Positions 1 to 5,246 of a DNA stretch of 5,246 nt are shown here, piece after piece; position 1 is the first letter of the stretch; each line of letters starts with the position of its first letter. Origin of the DNA: Globobulimina sp. (taxonomy: Eukaryota; Foraminifera; Rotaliida); NCBI GenBank assembly GCA_003354225.1, contig PIVH01000658.1, positions 1 through 5,246 on the forward strand. The letters are read 5' to 3'. Under the pieces are notes generated by a model. That model was not told where the DNA came from. It saw only the letters and a list, made by a program, of their open reading frames with translations, and did not search any database. Made by a program: the position numbers and the translations under genes.

Positions 1-65
1 ACACTCACACCACCAACACCAAAACCAGAGGCAACACTGACACCGCCACCACCAAAGCCAGAGGC
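1..65 (-). repeat. 33-base in-frame tandem repeat encoding ASGFGxGGVSV, two copies visible
   Basis: Positions 33-65 and 1-32 are diverged copies of a 33-base unit. They encode ASGFGGGGVSV (residues 1019-1029) and ASGFGVGGVSV (from residue 1030, last codon cut by the edge). Most differences between the copies are at third codon positions, with one Gly/Val change. More copies may lie beyond the window edge. Confidence 0.75.
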
Positions 66-472
66 AGAAATACCACTGTTCCTCGTCCCCAACCCAGTCG
101 GTGTATTACCAGTGCCGCCATAGCCACTGCTCGTAAACTTGCTGTACGTCGGCGAAGCATATCGCCCGCTATTCGCCCCATAATACCCGCTGGATCTCTG
201 TTTCTCAGTAACTAACGTTGTTTGCCTACCAAAGTCTTCCCGCGAGCCAAACGTAGCAACGCTGCCCTGTCTGCTCTCCATAGCAAACGAAGCTGTGCTC
301 ATACCAGCAAAGCCTCCTTTACTTGTACCAAAATTGAAACTGCCACCGCCTGCTTTCCCGCTCATGCCCAAGTTGCTGAAATTCGTATTCGTGCCCTGAT
401 TGAAACTGAATTGCGAATCAACTCCGCGACCACTCATACCCATACCAGTCATGCCTGACATGCCTGGAGTGT
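1..472 (-). other. Exon 4: Gly/Ser/Phe/Tyr/Met low-complexity tail of the left gene
   Basis: These 157 codons follow intron 3 and show no stop. The first part is Gly-Met rich (GMSGMTGMGMSGRG, residues 886-899). It is followed by scattered aromatic-glycine motifs: SFNFG, ATFG, EDFG, SGYYG, SSGYG and two SGFG. Tyr in Gly/Ser surroundings (RYASPTYSKF) resembles prion-like domains of FUS/hnRNP-type proteins, and the FG dipeptides resemble nucleoporin repeats. It is too short and mixed to assign to either. Such tails commonly drive phase separation or meshwork formation; that role here is inference. The gene continues to the left of the window. Confidence 0.85.
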
Positions 473-3302
473 CTACAAAATAGCACAATTATCACTAATA
501 TGCATAAAAAAGATGGGGTGTACTGTACCTGGCAATGAGTTATAATCGGCGTTGACATTCCGCGCGGATTGGTTTATAAATTGCATCGTGGACTGGTACT
601 TCCTCTCTTGTTCGCGATCCAATTCTTCGTCTTCGACCTCCTGCAACTTTCGCATAGTTTGCTTCTTTGCCATTTTCAGCAAATTCCGCTTGGATTTCTT
701 GGTATAATTGCTGGCACCGCCGGCCTTTTGCTTCTCTCTTTGTTTTTGCTTCTCAATTTCGCGAATTCTTTCCCGGCGTTCCAGCTCTAACTGTTCCTGC
801 TCGAACTTATACAGTTTGGGATACGCGAATTGTTTATAACTTTCCATATCGGGGCCGCCGGGCTTTTCTTGATAGTCCACCAATTTCCACAACTCATTCA
901 CCGGCAGCTCTGTCTGTTGAATGTCGATTTGTACCTCTTTCTCATCGTAAATCATATCTCGATACGACCACATTTTGTCAGTATCTGCAGTTTTCCGTTT
1001 CTCGTTGATTGCATACTCAAACTGCGCCAAATCTTTATTCAGCTCAAAATACACGTTTTTCGCCGTGCCTTTGAGCAGAATGTCCTGATAAAACTGCGAC
1101 AGTCTCTTTTTGTCGTCACTGTGGCCGTTCTCGTGCGTGTGTGTAAAATACCAGTTGTTCCAAAAATTAATGCAGCCGAAATACATGTCTTCCCTGCTTT
1201 TGTTGACCCGGTTCAATTTGCTGTAATGCTGCGCTATCTTTTTATTGTCATGATGGAATTTCCAAATATCAGATTTCAAGTCTCGCCAGATTTCATTACT
1301 TGTGTCGTATCTCTTTATTTGGTCCAACTTATTGACCCAATCGCGGGCGTCAGACTTGATGGCTTCGTTCAGTTTTGTCTGTTTATGGAATTTTTTGCGT
1401 ACTCCCCATTCGAAAGTCCACTGTTCGTCGAATTTGGTCAAATAAGCATCCCGTTGCAATTCCTGTTGCTTTGTGACTTCGTTGACTTCATCCAATTCAA
1501 TTTTCGCATTTTCATACAATTTCCTGTACTCATATACGTTGCAAACATGTGTCAACAAATATAAATCACAAATTCACAATACCTTAATTTCTGCAATTCG
1601 AATTTGATCCGTTCCAAAGACACTTTACTTTCATTGATCTCTCTGGCCAGCAACGCTTTGCGTATATTCAATTCGTCGATATCCACTCCATACTTTTGCT
1701 TGCATTCCAAGCGCTTATCGTCCAATATCTCGATCTCATTTTCGCGCTGCAACTCCCACTCCCTCATCTTGTCCAAACTCACGTACATCTCCGGGAAACA
1801 GGACGGCTTATTCGACAGCAACATGTCCAAATGCTTGTATCCAATGTGGTTGTACCGCACCAATATATCGATCTGAGTCTGCAACGAGGACAGCAAACTG
1901 ATGTCCCTCACTGCAATGTCCCTCGCTCCGTCGCCAACTGTGTGATATTCGTAGGTATCGCTCATCATCTTATCATGGTCCTTACTCACGACCAGGCTCT
2001 CCATTATCTGATCATTTTTATCCGTCAACTTGACATATTCCCTCTTCATTTGGATGACGCGGTCCTTTGCTTGTTCAGCTTCGTACTCTTTCTTTTGGAG
2101 CTCGCTCATTTGCGCCGGATCCAGCTCCTCCAGCTCCAGATCCATAGGCAAACCGACCAGGGATTGCACCGAGGATTGCATGGACGGAATGGATTGCGAT
2201 GGTTGGAGCTGCAGCGCCTGCTCCAATTGGCTCTGCTTCTCTTCCTCTTTATACTCCTCCTCATAGATGCTGTGGGCAGAAGGTTGGCTGAAGTTACTCT
2301 TTGCAGACTGCTGCATTTTCATATCGTTCAGATTGGGGATGTTCAATGTGTTACTGTTGGCAAGCTCTAAGTCAAATGTGTCGGGAGCGATGGTCTCCTG
2401 CTGTTGCAGTACAGGCCACGTGGTCTGATCGTCGTGCTTCATGATGGTGGGCATGGCGTTGTTGATCAATATGGGTGCTGTGGACACGTGTTGTGTGCAA
2501 TATGTATGCAGTTCGGTGGTGGTGGCTGGCTCATTGGCGTCCAGCTCCTGTTTGAATAGCTCGTATAATTTGTGTTTATCAGCATAGGACAACGCATTCA
2601 GAATTTCTATGTAGTGCGAGGATAATATGGAGGTAGAAACATGTTATATTTGCTGCAGTGGCAACAGTGCAAACCTTGCGGGTTTTCAGTTTGCATTTTC
2701 AGTGCAAATTGCTGATTGTTGATGTATTTTAAGCCTTTTTTCAACTTTTTAAACGGTGCCGGTACGTCTTGAATGTCGGCGTCGTCGTTGTCTGAGTCGT
2801 ATTCGTCTGGGTAGGTACCGTTGGAATGGATGCATGATTTGAGAGTGGTGCCTTCGCGGATTAACATTTTATGGATGGCCAAGCGGAGTAATATCAATAC
2901 TCTCTGGTCGTTGATGTCATATCTCATTTTGTTGTGTAATGGACGGGGCAATTTGTTGCTGTTTGATAATAGGAATTCTTCCAAGGAGACGCCGGATGAC
3001 TTTAAGGCCATACCTAAGCTTCCTAACATGCGGTAAAATGAGGGTTTTTCCACTAATTTCTTGAGTATTAATTTGATGATATGTCGAGGATGTGCAGCAC
3101 GTAATTTCTTCATTGGATCGGTGATGGCGATGTCCACGGCCACTTCTTGGTGCTTTTCTTCTCGATTTTTTTTGCCACGTTTTTTAGTCGATTTTTTCTT
3201 TTTACGTCGCCGGCCTGCTCGACCTATGGAATTGTCACGACCTACATTGCGCGATTCGAAACTAGTGATAAATGTATTTGGAACGTCTGGCGACTCTGCC
3301 AT
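1..3302 (-). CDS. Large four-exon coiled-coil protein with basic N-terminus and Gly/Phe/Tyr-rich tail; family not recognised; 3' end off window
   Basis: Four exons (3302-2675, 2606-1583, 1523-529, 472-1) join in phase through GT-AG introns to give one open frame of 1039 residues plus two bases, still open at the window edge. The ATG at 3302 has A at -3 and G at +4, and an in-frame TGA lies 18 bases upstream, so the start is well bounded. Visible regions: a basic cluster at residues 31-45 that could be a nuclear localisation signal; a helical section around 64-150; an acidic stretch 164-180; a Gln/Ser-rich linker around 332-359; predicted coiled coils near 372-414 and 485-586, the second crossing the exon 2/3 junction; a Trp-rich section around 586-679 (for example FWNNWYF); a charged Glu/Arg/Lys helix at 789-861; and a low-complexity tail from 883. 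No catalytic motif or known domain is evident. The architecture suggests a scaffold or structural protein, perhaps nuclear, but that is inference. The exon structure is much surer than any function. Confidence 0.82.
473..528 (-). other. Intron 3 (56 bases, phase 1)
   Basis: Donor GCCAG|GTACAG at 528 and acceptor TATTTTGTAG at 473, preceded by a T-rich tract. Joining makes an Asp codon (residue 883) and opens a frame of 472 bases without a stop to the window edge. Retention would read to an in-frame TAG formed by the acceptor itself. Confidence 0.92.
1524..1582 (-). other. Intron 2 (59 bases, phase 2)
   Basis: Donor TTAAG|GTATTG at 1582 and acceptor GAGTACAG at 1524. The joined codon is AGG (Arg551). 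The coiled coil that begins in exon 2 continues without a break as KLRKLYENAKIELDEV, which is good independent support for this junction. If retained, the intron gives an in-frame TGA after about nine residues. Confidence 0.92.
2607..2674 (-). other. Intron 1 (68 bases, phase 1)
   Basis: Donor CAAG|GTTTGC at 2674 and acceptor CTACATAG at 2607. Splicing joins Gln209 to a split Glu codon and continues as EILNALSYADKH, which restores the frame of exon 2. The exon 2 frame is closed upstream by a TAA just inside the intron, so it cannot start independently much earlier. The next GT, at 2665, is in the right phase but would create a TAA at the junction, so 2674 is the only workable donor nearby. 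The donor is weak at +3 and +4. An ATAAC sequence in mid-intron is a possible branch site. Confidence 0.85.
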
Positions 3303-3473
3303 TATGTACCACTGTTTTCAGTGTCAGTGAAGCAAACAATGCCCAAGAATTGAAGATCGAGTTTAGTTACATCCACATGGAGCAAAGCCACTGCGGTATG
3401 AGTGTCATTTAAATTTACATATAACTTCATCAATCATCCTCATTGAAAAGATGTGGTTATTCATGCAATTAAA
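3303..3473. promoter_or_regulatory. Divergent intergenic region, probable shared promoter, with short upstream ORFs on both strands
   Basis: The two start codons (3302 minus, 3474 plus) point away from each other across only 171 bases, so both promoters and both 5' leaders must fit here unless upstream exons exist. An 8-base palindrome ATTTAAAT lies at 3407-3414 and a weak TATA-like ACATATAAC at 3417-3425. On the plus strand an 11-codon ORF runs from ATG 3377 to TAA 3412. On the minus strand a 13-codon ORF runs from ATG 3408 to TAA 3367. No promoter element is strong enough to place a transcription start, and whether the small ORFs are transcribed is unknown. Confidence 0.5.
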
Positions 3474-3525
3474 ATGGTCAAAAAATATTATTACTTACAG
3501 TTATTCAGATTTGTTGCGGCATTGA
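3451..3525 (+). other. Out-of-frame upstream ORF overlapping the start of the membrane protein gene
   Basis: An ATG at 3451 with A at -3 opens a 24-codon frame ending at TGA 3525. It overlaps the first 52 bases of the main frame in a different phase. If the transcript starts upstream of 3451, this ORF would compete for initiation with the ATG at 3474. If the transcript starts between 3452 and 3473, it is irrelevant. I found no intron that would put this ATG in frame with the main gene. Confidence 0.35.
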
Positions 3526-4922
3526 CGTTTGGATTATTACTGATAATTGCTTTATATAATCAAGAAAATATGTTTGATTTCGATCATTTGAAAAGATTGT
3601 TATTATTACAACATTTGTCCTCATGTTTAGGTATTGATGAGGCAATGCCTTTTAATTTTGTTTCCTCCAATTTTTATGCAAAAAGAATGATTTCCGTTGA
3701 CACAATAACCGCACCTTTGTTTAATTTTATATCCGACAAACGATCGTTTTTTATGGTCGTGATATATGTGATGTATATCTTACTTTTATCGTATATTGTT
3801 ATTTATAACGACATGACTTATTTGTATGTATATTTATCATTATTTTTATTTACAATTTTGTCTATATTTGATGCTGGTATGTTTTTCTCAACGCGACCTG
3901 GTGATATTTTAAAATTTATCATCATATTATTTTATCCAACAACAAACACTCAAATTATTATCCAGACATTAAACCATTTGCATAGTTTTTTGTATATTTG
4001 GAGTGGAATATCAAAATTACCTCATTTTTTTTGGGGATGGATTTTTCAATATCAATTTCTGTTATGTTCACCAATTGGATTTTTACTAAAAAACATGTTT
4101 TTGAATAAGAAAACATTGACTCCGACTTTATCATCAAAAATATTTGGATTTGCTGGAATTTTGTTGGAAATAATTGCCGGCTTTTTATTATTATGTAATC
4201 ATCCAATACATGGATATGGATGTTTATTGATGACAGCAATGCATATTTTTATTTTATTTTTTGGAATTGGACCATATCGATGGAATATTATATATGTATA
4301 TATGTTATGGGCGATAAATGATAAATTAACTAATATAAATAATGATAATTATATTTTGTTGATATATGAATTGATATTTTGTATTATAATACCATTAATC
4401 GGCTATTTTAATCCATATTTATTGGGGAAATATTTTGGTGGTTATCGCATGGCAAGTTTTCATTTTACTGGCAATGAGACGCAAGTTGGTTTTTTACTTA
4501 AAAAGGAATTAATCATTAATTCGAAGAGTAATAATTTATCAAAATATTTAAAATCTCAAATATCAAATAATTGTAATAAAAATAATACAGAAAATTGCAG
4601 TGAATTTATCTTTAATTGTGATGGTATCAATGTATTGAAATCGATGAATATTCCTAATATCAATATGAATGATTATTTTTTTATTTCATTATTTAGATTA
4701 TCGATTTGTACTGGCATCTTAAACACAAAATTTGACGATGGATTGGTTATTATAGTTGAAAGATATAAAAAAGAAATTATTGAGATGCTGCAGCCTCAAA
4801 ATGGAAATGATATTTATATGATTAAATTGTGCAGCACTTCGTATTTGCCATTTAATGACAAGAAAAGATATGTGGCAGTTAATGCCATATCCTATACTAA
4901 TACTAATACTATCCTATACTAA
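3474..4922 (+). CDS. Polytopic membrane protein, HTTM/DUF3556-like (tentative), C-terminus altered by a tandem duplication
   Basis: This is an intronless frame of 482 residues. I start it at ATG 3474 (context AAAATGG); the frame is open back to a GTG at 3453, but no in-frame ATG lies there. About eight to ten hydrophobic segments are visible, roughly residues 11-28, 93-112, 117-137, 145-165, 186-206, 222-241, 248-265, 268-282 and 295-313. An Asn/Ser/Lys-rich soluble C-terminal part follows. The order WSGISKLPHFF (176-186), a Glu at 232 after a Gly/Ala-rich helix, HIFILFFGIGPYRWN (257-271) and SFHFTGN (328-334) recalls what I remember of DUF3556 membrane proteins. The W-x-GxxKL pattern also occurs in the HTTM (vitamin K-dependent carboxylase-like) fold. 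No reaction can be assigned. Base composition is far more AT-rich than in the neighbouring gene. The last codons lie in a 22-base duplication that causes the present stop. Confidence 0.85.
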   Translation: MVKKYYYLQLFRFVAALTFGLLLIIALYNQENMFDFDHLKRLLLLQHLSSCLGIDEAMPFNFVSSNFYAKRMISVDTITAPLFNFISDKRSFFMVVIYVMYILLLSYIVIYNDMTYLYVYLSLFLFTILSIFDAGMFFSTRPGDILKFIIILFYPTTNTQIIIQTLNHLHSFLYIWSGISKLPHFFWGWIFQYQFLLCSPIGFLLKNMFLNKKTLTPTLSSKIFGFAGILLEIIAGFLLLCNHPIHGYGCLLMTAMHIFILFFGIGPYRWNIIYVYMLWAINDKLTNINNDNYILLIYELIFCIIIPLIGYFNPYLLGKYFGGYRMASFHFTGNETQVGFLLKKELIINSKSNNLSKYLKSQISNNCNKNNTENCSEFIFNCDGINVLKSMNIPNINMNDYFFISLFRLSICTGILNTKFDDGLVIIVERYKKEIIEMLQPQNGNDIYMIKLCSTSYLPFNDKKRYVAVNAISYTNTNTILY

Positions 4923-4932
4923 TACTAATACC
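4889..4932 (+). repeat. 22-base tandem duplication across the stop codon of the membrane protein gene
   Basis: Positions 4889-4910 and 4911-4932 match at 21 of 22 bases; only the last base differs (T/C). Each copy holds nested ACTAAT units, which favour replication slippage. Because 22 is not a multiple of three, the second copy is read in a shifted frame and gives Ile-Leu-Tyr-stop (TAA 4920-4922). Read in the frame of the first copy, the sequence would continue for 15 further codons after TNTNT and stop at TAA 4978-4980. Confidence 0.9.
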
Positions 4933-5046
4933 TTGATTTGTACTCAGCCCGTTTCTATTTTACCTACACTCGTCGTATAAATTATATTTTTGTTGTACTT
5001 CTGTGATTTCAGAATGCTGTTTTTACGAAAAGAACCAAATTGTAGT

Positions 5047-5096
5047 TTGTTTTTGTTGTATATATTCAGAATTGTTTTTGTTGTATATATTCAAAA
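5047..5096 (+). repeat. 25-base tandem duplication in the 3' flank
   Basis: Positions 5047-5071 and 5072-5096 differ at one base (CAGAA versus CAAAA). The core is TTTTTGTTGTA followed by TATATTCA. A degenerate relative begins near 4986 (TTTTTGTTGTACTTC, then TTTCAGAAT). This is probably a simple slippage repeat in the AT-rich 3' untranslated or intergenic sequence; no function is visible. Confidence 0.85.
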
Positions 5097-5193
5097 TTGG
5101 CAATCCAAAAATTAATTATTGTTAACTGTACATTTGTATGTGTATATATTTAGAATGTGGACAAAAAAATGGCGACGGGGAAAATGGAAATTT

Positions 5194-5199
5194 AATAAA
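5194..5199 (+). terminator. Candidate polyadenylation signal AATAAA for the membrane protein gene
   Basis: An exact AATAAA lies about 270 bases after the stop codon and runs into an A tract. It is the only exact copy I see downstream of the stop on this strand. In such AT-rich DNA the hexamer can arise by chance, and the A tract could misprime in cDNA data. Confidence 0.4.
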
Positions 5200-5246
5200 A
5201 AAAAAAGTCACGATAAACACATCTGAAAACTCTGTACATTTATAAC

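Larger units (their letters stand above)
4923..5246. other. AT-rich 3' flank without a gene
   Basis: These 324 bases after the stop codon show no convincing coding frame or RNA gene on either strand. They contain the end of the 22-base duplication, the 25-base tandem duplication, a spaced direct repeat CTGTACATTT (5126-5135 and 5232-5241), a small GC-richer patch GGCGACGGGG (5171-5180) and a poly(A) signal candidate. The stretch is best read as the 3' untranslated region and intergenic sequence of the membrane protein gene. Confidence 0.6.

Noticed and set aside
222-458. Plus-strand frame of 78 codons
   Set aside because: It is antisense to the Gly-rich exon 4, whose frame is open over the whole 472 bases and continues the spliced protein.
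1-472. Keratin or classical FG-nucleoporin identity for the Gly-rich tail
   Set aside because: The coiled-coil part lacks the intermediate-filament rod pattern, and FG motifs are few and irregular, so neither family can be claimed.
830-1564. Long plus-strand frame of 244 codons, very hydrophobic
   Set aside because: It lies wholly antisense to the well-supported exon 3. The hydrophobic look is expected from the complement of codons for charged residues, and its start overlaps intron-exon structure of the minus-strand gene.
1696-2370. Plus-strand frame of 224 codons
   Set aside because: It is an antisense shadow of exon 2 with Leu/His/Gln-rich composition typical of the complement of coiled-coil codons, and has no recognisable motif.
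2607-3302. The minus-strand frame 3302-2607 as a complete 231-residue gene
   Set aside because: Its stop is the TAG of an intron acceptor. Splicing from 2674 to 2606 joins it in frame to the next exon, so it is the first exon rather than a separate gene.
3456-3500. A short intron that would join the ATG at 3451 to the membrane protein frame
   Set aside because: The acceptor TTACTTACAG is attractive, but the donors available after ATG 3451 leave the wrong phase and would give an intron of only about 45 bases.
1-5246. Mobile element, CRISPR array, tRNA or rRNA
   Set aside because: I saw no reverse transcriptase, transposase or integrase motifs, no terminal inverted repeats, no regularly spaced repeats and no tRNA-like cloverleaf. 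The repeats present are simple tandem duplications.

Overview
The window looks like nuclear DNA of a eukaryote with a compact genome. The left-hand gene only makes a continuous protein once three short GT-AG introns (68, 59 and 56 bases) are removed. There are no Shine-Dalgarno-led operons, the start codons sit in Kozak-like contexts, and an AATAAA signal lies downstream of the right-hand gene. The lineage cannot be fixed from the sequence. Short introns, an AT-rich background and two tightly packed divergent genes fit a small invertebrate (for example a rotifer) or a protist; this is inference only.

Layout: positions 1-3302, minus strand, hold one four-exon gene that starts at 3302 and runs off the left edge. 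At least 1039 residues are visible: a lysine-rich basic N-terminus, a helical and acidic section, a Gln/Ser linker, long coiled coils with a Trp-rich stretch between them, a highly charged helix, and a Gly/Ser/Phe/Tyr/Met low-complexity tail with FG and GYG motifs. I do not recognise the family. Positions 3303-3473 are a 171-base divergent intergenic region, probably a shared promoter. Positions 3474-4922, plus strand, hold an intronless 482-residue polytopic membrane protein that resembles HTTM/DUF3556-type membrane families. Its C-terminus lies in a 22-base tandem duplication that appears to have shifted the frame and shortened the protein. Positions 4923-5246 are AT-rich 3' flank with a 25-base tandem duplication and a poly(A) signal.

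The two genes differ sharply in base composition. Much of the left gene is near half G+C, while the right gene is strongly AT-rich with poly-U-type codons. They share a promoter region, but nothing in the proteins shows that they work together. The left gene looks like a structural or scaffold protein, possibly nuclear and condensate-forming; the right gene is an integral membrane protein.
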